The notes under the pieces were generated by a model that did not search any database, was not told the origin of the DNA, and saw nothing but the letters and a program-made list of their open reading frames with translations. Shown here piece by piece: positions 43,595 through 55,512 of a stretch of DNA of 64,000 nt. This DNA is from Clytia hemisphaerica. Its lineage: Eukaryota > Cnidaria > Hydrozoa > Leptothecata > Clytiidae. Numbering within the stretch: position 1 is the first letter of the stretch; each line of letters begins with the position of its first letter. The stretch spans positions 203,926 through 267,925 of the forward strand of contig CACVBU010000508.1 in assembly GCA_902728285.1 (NCBI GenBank), written 5' to 3'. Made by a program: the position numbers and the translations under genes.

Positions 43595-44175
43595 GAAGCC
43601 AGGGTGTCTACGTGACCTTGAAAACCTTGAAAATTGAATAAAAATTGTTTCTTAAATTCTTGAAAATCTTGAAAAAGCATCCTAAAGTTCAAAAATCTTT
43701 CTTGCTCGCTTCGCTCACAATCATCTTTTCTGTACAAATTGCTGGAAATTGTCCCTCATACACTTCGACTCATAGTAATATCATACCTTTTAAACAATTC
43801 GATTCTCGAAAAACCTTAAAAATACACAGTAAATGGCCCAGAAGTTTTAGAGCTGATTTTAACTCACGGGGACGATATTTTGCCTGAGATTTTACAGTGG
43901 GGATGGGTTCTGTCTGTGACAAAGTTATACTGTGAATACCTTTTGTAAAATTTGCGCATTCTTAAACTGAATTCTTATCATTTCGAAAAACTTCAGATGC
44001 AATTTTGAATCGATAGTGAAAGTTTCTGGTTGAGCGAAACAAGTTTGCTTCAAGCATTCATTTTCATCTTGTTAATGATTGAAAATCGGGAGATAATGTC
44101 AGCTTGTGAGTACCGAACATTACGACAGTTAAACTTTGTTTCTGACTTTTCCGTTTTGATTTTTGTCTATTACAG

Positions 44176-44295
44176 GGAAGGGTTCAGGTACTCAATATTG
44201 GAAAAGTAATGGCCAAGGCTTACCACAATTTCTAACATGGTGGAAGGAAGACACTTTCAATTTAAGGCAATACAAAATACAACACATCTGTCTCA
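44176..44295 (+). CDS. Candidate isolated exon (40 codons), weak
   Basis: Between a good acceptor (TTTTTGTCTATTACAG) and a donor (TCTCA/GTAAGA), one frame is open and reads KGSGTQYWKSNGQGLPQFL, then TWWKEDTFNLRQYK, of ordinary protein composition. I cannot assign a family and no partner exon was found nearby. Confidence 0.25.
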
Positions 44296-45059
44296 GTAAG
44301 ACATTCAGAAAGAATTATAATTCGAATCGATTTAAAGTGTTTTATTTTTAGATGAATCAAAACGTCTAGATGCTAATTTGAATCGATTTTAAACATTTTC
44401 AGATGAATTGAAAAACTTTTCATTACCAATGATTTTCAGCCCCCCCCCCTTAAACCTAAAATCACCCCTAATTGATTTATCCCCAATAAATTTTGAAAAA
44501 TAAGTCTTATTCCCGTGTGTGAAGCCTAAAGCCTGCCGTCCACTAGTGCTATTTTTGGTTATCGCGAAGTGTAATCGCGAAATGGTTTATTTTTGTGGTC
44601 GGGATGCGACTTATCATACAAGCATGTTTAACTCCTGACGGCTTCAGATAGTTTTTCATCTTCTTCCAATTTACTTTTGCGTCTTGGCATGTTGATACAA
44701 AATACAATCGTGACGCTAGACAGGAGACCCGTCCTGTATTTTTATAATCTGATGTATACAGGACGGGTATGAGCTGTGAGGCAGATTTCTGCCTCAAAAG
44801 ATTTACAGTGGGAAATTCGAATTTAACGCTGTCCTCACTTACTAAAATAAGAACCAAATTTCGGCACTAGCGCTTTCTCTAAGAATGTGTGACCAGTAAA
44901 ATAATAACAGAATTTGTTTTCAACCGTCATTAGGATCTGAGAAATTCAAACTCTCATCCCAAACCATGCTATATAATTTGCCATCAGTATATAAAATAAG
45001 AAATCATAGCATGGATCCCCAGGCTACACTAGAGCACACACAAAAAGTAAAACATCCAT

Positions 45060-45300
45060 TTGACGTCTTTTTAATGATAATTAATGATTGGGATTGAATT
45101 GTTAAATGAAATTTAGCATGATAGGACTTAGGTACATACCACACCGTTAGAAAATGACAACGTCAATTTAACATCCATTTAACGTCTTTTTCGTGATAAT
45201 CAATGATTGGGATTACATTTTTAAATGATAATTACTGATCACACCCTTTGAATTTGGCAACGCTCATTTAATATCCATTCATGATAGTTTATAAGAAAGT
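45060..45300. repeat. Imperfect direct repeat, unit about 110-120 bp
   Basis: CATTTGACGTCTTTTTAATG and CATTTAACGTCTTTTTCGTG begin two units, each continuing GATAATTAATGATTGGGATT / GATAATCAATGATTGGGATT. A third, weaker unit follows near 45260 (TTTAATATCCATTC). Confidence 0.5.
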
Positions 45301-45583
45301 TTTTTAAATGAAACTCGGTGTGATAGACCCTTTGTATATAACTTCCATTTAGTACCCATCCAACGTCTATTTTGTTATGATTTTTGATTGAGGTTTTGAA
45401 AGTTTGTTTTAACCCTATTCAAACTAGGCTTTTAGGGGCGGTTCAGAACTAGGGCCCCCGGCTTTCCTGTACCACCCCTTAACTTTTGATCTAGTGGGTC
45501 TTTTTGGATGAAATTTGGCACACAAGAGTCTTGTGACGTAAGGTAACTTTTGACAAAAAATTTTTTTGATGACGTCACTCATC

Positions 45584-45826
45584 ATGCCCAAAGTGAGCAA
45601 AAACCGAAAATTTCCTTTGTTCTTATAAATAACTATTGTATTCTAACAAAGGCTTTAGAAAAAAGTTGCCTGAGTTTAAAATGCTCATTTTATCCTAAAT
45701 ATTTAATAAATTACGGTTTAAACGATATATTTGACAATGAAAATAAATTTGTATTGGAAAAGTGTCAATTTTTGTGACACCTTAATGTCAGAAATATCAT
45801 CATGCTCAAGGTGTGAAAATATTTAG
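45584..45826 (+). repeat. Dispersed repeat shared with 13678-13932
   Basis: Second copy, same orientation, sharing GCCCAAAGTGAGCAAAAA, TTGTATTGGAAAAGTGTCAA and ATCATGCTCAAGGTGTG. The two copies differ by indels of up to about 15 bp. Confidence 0.6.
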
Positions 45827-46019
45827 TTGTCAAATTTTTTTTTATTTCGAAGCTAAATAAAAGTTAGGAATTTACAGAAAATTTCACGGCAAAAGCTCTA
45901 GTATTTAAGTTTTAAGTGTTTTAAGTTTTAAGTGTGCTTCGCCTCGTTGAATATTACATCACCTCGGGTTAATAAATCTCAATAACCAACTTTTACCTAT
46001 TGAATATCTGCTTATTATA

Positions 46020-46075
46020 AGAGATCGAACTATATGCGTCTAACTGTAGCATCATTTTTTTTTAATTAAAAAAAA
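46020..46075 (+). repeat. Paralogous empty site for the element at 50556-51826
   Basis: GAGATCGAACTATATGCGTC followed by TAACTGTAGCATCATTTTTT is continuous here. At 50530-50555 and 51827-51845 the same sequence is split at the TA. Confidence 0.85.
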
Positions 46076-46578
46076 ATCCACATAAAGTATGTCTCAAAAT
46101 AATTTGCAGCTGAGACAAAAATGGCTGTAACTTTTGATAAAATTTGAAGGAAGTTAAGATTTTGTGCTCGTTAAAAAGATATTTGTGATTGGAATAATTA
46201 TCAAGCAAAAAAATTTGAAAAATAAAGAAAAATGAAAATAAACAAGAAAGCCTAAGCGGCGTAAAGGCCCAGCAGTGTTAGCAGTGTCAACGAATTTTTT
46301 CGCTGCAGAGTCGCAATACAAATTTACAGGAGTAAATTCTTTTGATGTATTGACTCGAGTCGCGCGAGCAATAAAAATTTAACGTAACATTTTTGAGATA
46401 AGTACCTCTTACTAATCGAGAAAGAAAGATTTGATCATATAAGTTGGAGGTATTAATTATATATGGTTTTTTCTTACGCATGCGCGCAATAGAAAGTCAG
46501 ATAATTCGATTTTAGCCTGGACGTGTCAATTGATAATTGCGTGCATAGGCCCTGACAAAGTCAAATCCATTGAGTTTC

Positions 46579-46847
46579 AAGCCCGAAGGTCTAGACATCA
46601 ATCTCTAACCTTTCTCAGGCAAGAAAAATTGAAGCCTTAAAATATGCGCCGTATTTTTTATGACGGATTGAATCTAGCAATTCCTTTGTTTTCGAGTGAT
46701 ATATTTTTCAAAATTTAAACGGTAAATTTTAGTTTCAATCTGTCATTTGTGTAAAAACCAGGCGGGTCGCTCAAGGCCGCGCAACTTTGGTAGGATTTGT
46801 TGGCTTCAAATCCTACCAAAGAGATTGACTTCTAGCCCTTCGGGCTT
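46579..46847. mobile_element. AAGCCCGAAGGGCTAGA element, copy C
   Basis: Ends AAGCCCGAAGGTCTAGA and TCTAGCCCTTCGGGCTT. A perfect 15-bp hairpin, CTTTGGTAGGATTTG with CAAATCCTACCAAAG (46785-46799 and 46807-46821), ends 9 nt before TCTAG. The interior is homologous to copy B (CTTTCTCAGGCAAGAAAAA, GTTTCAATC) but the hairpin stem sequence is unrelated. Confidence 0.78.
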
Positions 46848-47208
46848 ATACTTCATTGGTCAAATTTTTTCGACCAATTGCGTTTTAAAAGGCCCGTACC
46901 GCTGTGCGCTGGGCCAAAAAATGAAGAAGCCTTTTGTCAATCAACCAATACCAAACTTTGTGTGATATCTTTTGATTGAATGAATATTTTTGAAAAATTT
47001 TTCACAGTGATGATGACCTAGGATTGATCATTATTCATTATCAAAGTTCTCCAGTATTCACTCATGCGTATAGAACGTGAAATACATTTATTCAATTAAC
47101 AATTAATTAGCAATCACTGCAATTAAGAAAAACATCTCGTCAATTTAATGATCTGTAATAAACAATCAAAAAACAAACGTCAGGTTGTCTCAGTAGTTGC
47201 TCAATTAA

Positions 47209-49557
47209 GGGCTCTGACCATAGTTGGAAAATCGATTTTAGTATTTATGAACATAAAAGTTATGTTTTAGGTTCTTTAACACTTTTAACAAAGAATTGCC
47301 TTTATAAATTGCTCTTTAATCAAATCCCTTAAGAGTAATTAAGAATTTAGTTACAAAAATGACGAAATTGGGATGGAAAATTGGTCAAAAAGCACAATTT
47401 TCAAGATTTTGAGACAAGTAAGCTTTTAGAAAAAATTTCCGAAAAAATTATTTCAGTTCGATAAAAGAAACACCATCTACCGAAAAATCTTTTCAAAATG
47501 TTTTCCTCCGCCGAAACTAAGCTCTTCAAAGTTGAAATACTCTTCTTTGCAAAAGTCTTATTTCTTCTTCATCAAATTTTTTCATTGCGATTCTTAAATT
47601 TTCAGACTCACGGATAATTGGCCTAACAGAAAATGTATAACATGCCACAGTTTTGTGGGCTATATCAAGTAGAACTTTACATTTTGTAAGTGGCAAATAT
47701 CAAAAATTCACTATGGTCAGAACCCTTAAGGGCTCATTTTGAAATTTTTTTCGGAAAATTTTTTAAAAGCTTACTTGTTTCAAAATCTCGAAAATAGTGC
47801 TTTTTGACCAATTTTCCATCCCAATTTTTCATAAAAACACAGCCATAACTTTTGATGGGGCTCCCCCAGGGGCTGGCGTGACGCGTGAATGACCTATTTT
47901 TCTGTCGTGAATACGTGAATTGGACTTTTTCAACGCGTGAATACGTGAATTGAGATATCCGCGTGAACGTGAAAATAAGATTTTACCAGCGTGAATTCGT
48001 GAATCGAGATTTTGATCGTGAACGTGAAAAGCAAATTATTGTCTAAAACAAAACTAAATAAACCTAAATATGTAAAATTTTCTTGCTCTCTTCGCTCGCA
48101 TAATCTTTCATATCATATTGACCTTGTAAAGTTATTCAAAATAATCAAAAATTGAAACAGAAACAAATGTTTTTACCTTATTTTTCTAAGGGCGCATTTT
48201 GTGATGCAAATATTGCATCCAGCGAGAGTGTTTTGAGCCAAAACAAAAAAGTCTAAATGAGAAAATTTTCTTCGTCGGCGCTAATGATGGTCGTCTTTCT
48301 GTCATCGCTTATATTGTTACTAAATGCAGTACACAAAATGATACCGCATGAACTTGGAGACAGTGAAGGGTATTTGATTCTTCGATAATTTACAAAAGTA
48401 AGTAGATAGTTCTAAAAAATTTTATATGATTGCATCATCGAATATTCAGAAAAAAACTCTTGTGACGCCGCACCGTGTAAGGCAGGTACGTCACTCGCCG
48501 TACACTAGTAAATGGTCAGTGTTGAAAATAATCAAAGATTCTGAATGAATTGTTTGACCAAACAAGGCATATTAGGGTAACAATAGTGTGTTAAGGCAGT
48601 TTTCTCAGCAATGAAAGAGTGAAAGTTGTCAAAAGTTTTTCGCGCTCGCTTCGCTCACTTTTTCCTTTCCACAGCTTTTCTTCAATGAGACAGGGGGTCA
48701 AATTTTGGAATTTGCGTCCTCTGGTTGTACCACGTCTTTGAAGCTCGCGACTTTCCAGACCATGAATTTGGGCCAAACCTTGATTTAAATTCATTCTCAA
48801 AATAAAATATATTTAGGGCCTGCGACGAAGAAAATTCGGGGGAAACTTTAAAGCTAAGGCTTAACTTTGCACTTACCTCCCTTAAAAAGCAAATTCAGGC
48901 AGGGTTTATACCACCGTACGCCAAAGAGGTAGTTTTTTGTAATTTTGGCGTGATAGACAGACCTTAAACATTGCCCTATGAAAGCTCCAATAATTGTAAG
49001 AGGTCTTAAAAGGTCGATGCTGTCGAGAATAAGGTCAAAAAACTGCAGAAAACTTTTATGTTGGCCATAAAAAGGTCAAATTTAGCCCAATAAGGTCACA
49101 ATCGTTTAACAAAAGAATTAAAAGCAAAATCAGCGCGTGAACGTGAAAATGGTTTTTTTCGCGCGTGAATACGTGAATTGGCAAAAAAATTTGCGTGAAT
49201 ACGTGAATTGAGGGTCGACTGGGGGGGGGGCTCTTTGATGCATTAATTTAGAAAGATTATCCGAAAATTTTAAAACAGTTCCATTCTTTGTAGACAGTTT
49301 GAAAAAACTTCGAAACAAAAAGGTTAATTATCCATTAAAACTTAGCACTTTTTATAAAAGAAGTTTCTACAACTTATTATTAACGTCTTTTTAAAGTTCA
49401 TAACGTCATTTTTTAAATTAAATTCTTAATTACTCTTAAGGGATTTGATTAAAAAGCAATTTATAAAGGCAATTCTTTGTTAAAAGTGTGAAAGAACCTA
49501 AAACATAACTTTTATGTTCAAATACTAAATACAATTTTCCGACCATGGTCAGAGCCC
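47209..49557. mobile_element. TTAA-flanked long inverted-repeat element carrying a nested insertion
   Basis: Left end TTAA/GGGCTCTGACCATAG; right end GGTCAGAGCCC/TTAA. Arms 47209-47370 and 49395-49557 are inverted copies. A second inner end, GGTCAGAACCC/TTAA, lies at 47715-47729, and 47371-47455 is inverted at about 47740-47850, so there has been internal rearrangement or two related copies. TTAA targets are typical of piggyBac-type elements; no transposase is visible. Confidence 0.65.
47858..49233. mobile_element. Element with GGGCTCCCCCAG-type ends, GCGTGAATACGTGAATT arrays and 7-bp duplication
   Basis: Direct TTTGATG flanks it (47851-47857 and 49234-49240). Outer ends are inverted and C/G-rich. 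Just inside each end are short arrays of GCGTGAATACGTGAATT units, but in the same orientation at both ends. The plan matches 32348-32612. No coding frame is seen. Confidence 0.6.
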
Positions 49558-49789
49558 TTAAGTAACAGAGAGAGGTCAAATCCTGGTCAAATCCCGGCTT
49601 TTTAGGGTGTTTCCGCTAAAAAAAATGACTTACGCATATCAAGAGTTATAAAGAAAAGAAGATCTGTTCGATTTAAATGATTTTCGAATTACATGGGATT
49701 GAATTTTAAAAGGAGTTTCCTTGCAAGGTTTTCAAGGTTAATTCTCAGGAGACCAGAAAACCTGTTTGAATTAAAAGAGCTTTCGAATA

Positions 49790-50523
49790 GATCTTATCCG
49801 TCGGAGTTTTTGATTTTTCTAAAAAAGTGATGCATTGTGGGATTGTTTCGGGAGTATTACAATAGAATTCCCTCGATGAATTCCTAAGAGATCTCAATTG
49901 TAATACTCCCGAAACAATCCCACAATGCATCGCTTTTTAAAGGGTGCTTTTTCACTACGCTAGATAAATAAGTGGTTCTCATCAACGGTGGTTTTTCATA
50001 AATTTCTAAGGGTTGTAAAAAATATACAAAGAAGATTCGTGCTTAACATCAGATTTTGATCGCTTCATATTAACATTCCAGATTTAACGTCGAAAATTGG
50101 TCATTAAACCTTTTGTTCTCCAAGAGAGGGCTTAATGACCAATTAAATCAAAGATACACCAAAAATTGATTGTTTGCAATAAAATAGCGTCGCCTTCTTT
50201 GAATATCCATTCAGAGCATCAACATTTATCAGCAGTGAAATGGTTTGGTTTTGGCATAAAATGAAAGAGCTGCCTCCACTGTTGGAGAACTGTTTATAAA
50301 AACGACTGACTTATAATTACTTTCAATTAAATTTTGTCAACCATGCTGCAATTAACTCCAAATTCAAAGGGTCGTAAACGCTTTGACAACTGTTTTGGGA
50401 GTCAGTAATGTTCTCCTATCAATTTTCTTTGTTTCAGCTAATCGATTTTCACCAGACAAAGCACCGTGAGTGAAGAGTGAAAAAGCACCCAAAGAAAAAT
50501 CAAAAACTCCGATAAGATCTATC
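49790..50523. mobile_element. Inverted-repeat element with AGATCTTATCCGTCGGAG ends
   Basis: AGATCTTATCCGTCGGAGTT at the left and its near-perfect reverse complement (AACTCCGATAAGATCT) at the right. A second strong inverted pair (49819-49860 with 49896-49940, GATGCATTGTGGGATTGTTT) is present inside the left part, so one element may sit within another. Confidence 0.55.
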
Positions 50524-50555
50524 ATAAGAGATCGAACTATATGCGTCTAACTGTA

Positions 50556-51826
50556 CAGTATGTGGCCCCCAAAACGGCGATCAAATTTGAAATTTCTCTC
50601 AAATCTAGAGGAAAAGAGATTTTACAAAAATTTTTGCTGCATGAAAACCTTTAACATCTCTACTTTATTTCTTGGAAGTTCTTTTTCAAAATTTCCAATT
50701 CCAACAATATTTTTCAATCGCTTAAAGATAGGTAGCTTTTTTCTAATGGCCCCCGGAGGTTTGACGGAGGTTTGAAATTTTAGCGATTTCTCGAGATATC
50801 TTTAAGATATGAATACAAATTTTTGACCATAGTTTTGAAATATGATTTAGAGGGTTTTGGGCATGAATTTATTTGATAAAATTTTTACAGTATACCCCTG
50901 GTTGTCAAAATGCAGGTTTGGGGCCCCCAAAACGGAGGTGTAGTTAAAATCAAATTATTAAGCCCAGTGGTAATAGGGGGGAAAACTATGAACATATTTG
51001 TGTTTTCCCTTAAATTTACGACCCGATGGATGTAAAATTTATGATTTTTATGAAATATTTCAAGATTTTCGATATTGCAAAGTCCAAACTGAAAAATTAG
51101 AAATTTTCAAAATGACAATTTTGATTTAACAACGTCTTAATTAAGTTTTTGAAAACAAATCTCTTTTGAAAATAGTTCCATTCATGTATGGAATAAGCTG
51201 TGAAAATTTTAGAAAAAAAGCTTAACTGAAACTGAAAATATTAAGCTTTAAAGATATTTTTCTCCTATATTTTGCAAAAAAATGACAGAATTTGCCGTTT
51301 TTGCTGATTCAGCGAAAAATTTTATATAATGTTAATTTTTTGTTATAAACTATTAACTCAAGGTGATAGGAATAGAATTCCAAGATTTTTTGCTTTTTCT
51401 CATAACTAGAATTTTCGGTTTTGTCAATGCTGATTCTAGGGCTCCAAAATACTGGTTGACCTTCAAGATGCTATATCTTTTACCCAGCCTCTAAAGTCAC
51501 AGATGTATTTGCATTTTCTGAACGGCATTAGGTGTAGAAAGTTTCCTATACCCCGTTTTCATAACTTATTTTCAATATCCAAAGAGCTAGAGTGAGTTAT
51601 ATGCAATTTTTATCTAATTTTGGTGTTAAAATATTTCCTTTAGACGCAAATATGTTATTTTGAATCTGTCTCAAACCATAAAAAACATGCTCATTTTTTA
51701 GAATAACCATCATTCTTTCAAAATAAACAAAAATAGTTTAATTCTGATAAATCTACAAGTCAGAATCTTCATTTTAATGAAAACCTCCGTTTTGGGGGTC
51801 GTCTCCGTTTTGGGGGCCATATACTG
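50556..51826. mobile_element. Non-autonomous TA-target transposon (1271 bp), boundaries proven by empty site
   Basis: CAGTATGTGGCCCCCAAAAC at the left, inverted CAGTATATGGCCCCCAAAAC at the right, TA on both sides. The paralogous uninterrupted sequence is at 46020-46075. No transposase frame. The TA target points to Tc1/mariner-like mobilisation. Confidence 0.88.
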
Positions 51827-52536
51827 TAGCATCATTTTTTTAAATCAGAAAAAAATTCCACATAGTACACTTGTCGTCAAAGATTGGCAATAGAGACTAA
51901 TACCATGGTGAATCTAAAAATAGACATTGATTTCGAAATTCAATCCCATCACCCTTTGCGTTAATTACACTTGCACGCAAATTACACTCAATTACAAAGG
52001 AAAAGTTATAACTTTCATGACTTTTGAATTAAGATTGTGAGATGGATTTCGGTCAAAGAGAGAAGTGATAATAATTATGACGTTTGGTTCAGTTTCCTAA
52101 ACAAACTTTTTATACATTTTTACGACCCACTACCAAAGTTTTGGACATTAGACTATTTTATATTCTAAGACGAATCACTATCTAAGAAAAAAGCCCAAAG
52201 TCGAAGAAAATTCGCTAACGGGTTTTTTTAGAGTTGCCAGTCTAACCGTTACCGTTTTTTTGAAATTCTCCCGCCGATTTTTTCCTGTATACCGCCATAA
52301 CGCCATAGCACCATATTTTCCCGCCTTTACTATAACTGTGTATGCTTTGACATATGAGAGACAGATAGAAACGTTTTCGAGGTATTTTAGACGCATTTAT
52401 TTTTTTGCAACATAAAATCAAAAACAAAGTGATGGTTTAAAGTAAGCTCCTTATAAGCGGTACTATTTTATGAATTACGCAAACATGTTATGCATGAAAT
52501 ATGCAAAAAATAAAATTTACTAATTTTATTACCAAT

Positions 52537-52855
52537 TAACCTGAGATTGTGAATGTTTTCTGCACACCACGCTGAAGCTTTAAAGGGATGTGTGAAAACA
52601 TAACAATCTGACGAATATGCAATCTCGAAATCGTAAGGACCACGTTCGTCTAAAAGGACTAGGAACGACAACAAAGTTTCGTGATTGTGTTTATGAATAG
52701 GGCGCCGTATCAGTTTTTAACTTTTCGGTGCACAACAAGATTCTTGTTGTAGAATTTTCTGCGGGAGGACTATTTTCCTCAGATGTATAATTTTCAAGCG
52801 CTTTCAGAGGTTTACCGTGTGCGTTAGAAAATTACGAACAGCTGTTATCAGGTTA
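52537..52855 (-). repeat. Dispersed repeat with conserved minus-strand frame, copy 1
   Basis: Ends TAACCTGAGAT and inverted TAACCTGATAA. It is about 80 percent or more similar by eye to 55179-55512. On the minus strand HGKPLKALENYTSEENSPP, RILLCTE and LLSFLVLLDERGPYDFEI are readable, with a break between the second and third blocks. The protein family is not recognised. Confidence 0.6.
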
Positions 52856-52899
52856 GTACCAATGTACTAGAAAGTTTTTCAACTACCAGCTTGGATAAG

Positions 52900-54250
52900 A
52901 ACAAACTAAGCTAAGGGTCGGAGAAATCAGAAAATCAAATTTCAGTCCCACTAAGGCTCGGAGAAATTGGAAAATTTCTTTTTACTTTTTATCCCCGGAA
53001 AGATCAAAATTTGGTCAAATTTGTCCCGATAAGGGTCGTAGAATTCACAAAATATTCCTTTGTTTTCTCCTTTTTAGTCCTGGTAAGGGTCCAAGGGTCA
53101 AAAGTCGGGTGGCACCTCCCCCGTCAGCTCGAAACCCTAGTACCCCCTCCCGGGCTCACAACTCACATATCATCGAAAATCGTGACTTTTGATAAAATAC
53201 CCGACGCTGTGTAATCTATTGTTACCATCATAATACTGCAATACTATAATACTATACTAAATACTGTAATACCATAATAAATCGAATTATTATTTTGATG
53301 ACATAAAAACAGGTTTAGAGGTACTTATCTTTTGTCTGGTATGTGGAGATAATCAAGCTTTCAGATAAAAAACGTCATTAAAGGGGCATTAGAGGGCTAT
53401 TGCTCCATCGCTAAATAAAACAGCTTTGTCATGCCTTGTAATTTATTTTACAATCTAAAGTATGTACAATATGGACGTTTTCAAAACATCTTTACACATC
53501 GTCATAATATACATTAGCGTCCAATCGATCATATATTGGACGTCTTTGTGACGGCTTATACACGTCCAATAAGAACGTCCAATTTTTGGGTTCACTTGAA
53601 CTTCTTAATTATAATGGCTTTAAATTCTATTAGGACCTGATGATCTTTAAGATAATACATTCTTCAAAAGAGAAGCTTACCAAACAACTTATCTCATACA
53701 ATACACGTTGTTTTATAAGAACAAACTATATAAGAACATAAGACTTCGATGGCCAAAATGTTAAGAACAAGTAAGAACATTTTAAGGCTAGAAAATCCCG
53801 GTCTGGCAATGTATTGTTTTAGCTTTTTGTTCAATTTTCTTTTGTTACAATCAAAAGACAAGTTGCGATTTGCATACTTTTTGATCACGTTACCAAAATC
53901 TTCTAATCACATGATCAAAAAGTTTGTGAAATAGATAGATTTTGGTACGTAAGCTCCATCTTTTAACAATAAAAAGAGACGAAAGCCTTCCAGACCAGTG
54001 TTTTTATAATGCATATGGTTTGCAATCATGGCAATGGCAATTTGCGGTCGACAAAAAGAAACACTTGCATACTTGTATTTTTAATCGAGAGAAACTACCT
54101 ACCTACCGGAGTTTTATTCAGTCGGGTTTTTTTTTCGTCGGGGAAAAATTTCGTCACCTAGAGGCATTTTCGTCATTTTCCCCCGACCAAAATTACAAGT
54201 TCGTCACTTTTCCACGACCAATTTTTTCAAATGTTCCCGACAAAATTAGA
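52900..54250. other. Non-coding, with degenerate short repeats
   Basis: GGTCGGAGAAAT/GGCTCGGAGAAAT units at 52915-53090; GACGT-rich strings at 53460-53600; a half copy of the CACGYTTTTTTATAAGAA MITE at 53702-53790; TTCGTCA units at 54120-54250. No gene is supported. Confidence 0.45.
53702..53790. mobile_element. Half copy of the CACGYTTTTTTATAAGAA MITE
   Basis: TACACGTTGTTTTATAAGAA, CAAACTATATAAGAACATAA and TTAAGAACAAGTAAGAACAT match the inverted right half of 59008-59245. The other end is missing. Confidence 0.6.
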
Positions 54251-55178
54251 GCATAAGGAATTATTAAGATTTTTAGTGATGCTCATTGTTTCCAATAGTT
54301 TTATTACAACATTGAAACTACTACATTTTGTTGCTGACCACCAACGACCGACATTGTGTTACTATTGCTATTTTTTTTATCAAACCATTGTAGTTTCTTG
54401 GCTTGAATCTGAAAAAGTTAAGAGCATCCGAAAGCTTCAAAAATTTTGGATGCTCTTATTTAAAAAAAAAAACATTTAATGAGAGTGATAGTTAATGAGA
54501 CCTGTTTTATTAAAGAATGTCCTCATCCGATAATTGTTGTTTTTATTTTGTTGTTTTCAAAAAGCCATTATTCTAATTGAAGCAGCTGTTCGTGGCATGC
54601 AATATATAAACTGACTTCACGTCAAGCTTCACGTTATCTCTCACAATCATATCAAGGGCCCCTCCCAGCAACACTCCAAAGAAAAGGTACGTGATTTTTT
54701 TGACTTTGATTTCTTTTTCTTGATTTTGACCTTAATTGGATTTTGATTTTGTTTTTGACTTTTGTGATTTTAGTTCTGATTTTTCTGATTTTTTTTACTT
54801 TGAAAAAAGAGTGTACGTGACTTTTCCGAGTTTTTACCCCTTGATGTTAAGGAGCTATTGAGGTTTTTTGCAAACCAATTTAAAAATTTCCTGATTCTAG
54901 GGAAATTTTTCTTAAAACGGCTTTTTTGGGTCGATGATGATTACATAGGCGGATAGAAGGAAATTCGAAAGTGGTCGCGTATATGCACGCGTTCTTAGCG
55001 TGGCTTAAGAAAAACCCTGTAAAAATTTATAGTACTCAAAGAACCAGAAAGAAATTTGGCTTTATTATAAAATGCATTGTATATTTTGACAGTTTTTAAA
55101 CATTCTTTCTTCAGACTCTCTTACTGTCTGTTAGTGTTACTAATAAGTCTGACCAGACAGCAGAGAGCCAGAAAGAAT

Positions 55179-55512
55179 TAACCTGAGATCAGATTGGGAA
55201 TGTTTTCTGCACACCACGCTGAAGCTCTAAAACTCTAAAGGGATGTTTGAAAACATAACAATCTGACGAATATATTATCTCGAAATCGTAAGGACCGCGT
55301 TCTTCTAAGAGGACTAGAAACGACAACAAAGTTGCGTGATTGTGTTTATGAATAGGGCGCCGTATTAGTTTTTGGCTTTCCTCGGCGCACAACAAGATTC
55401 TTGTTATGGAATTTTTCACGGGAGGACTATTTTCCTCAGATGTAAAATTTTCAAGCACCTTCAGAGGTTTACCGTGCACGTAAGAAAATTATGAACAGCT
55501 GTTATCAGGTTA
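55179..55512 (-). repeat. Dispersed repeat with conserved minus-strand frame, copy 2
   Basis: Same ends as 52537-52855 and the same orientation. The minus-strand frame runs uninterrupted: HGKPLKVLENFTSEENSPP, RILLCAEE, then KHNHATLLSFLVLLEERG and YDFEI. Amino-acid blocks shared with copy 1 suggest a once-coding exon carried by a repeat. Confidence 0.6.

Noticed and set aside
53942..54256. 104-codon plus-strand frame
   Set aside because: Its second half translates degenerate TTCGTCA repeats, and no splice or homology support was found.
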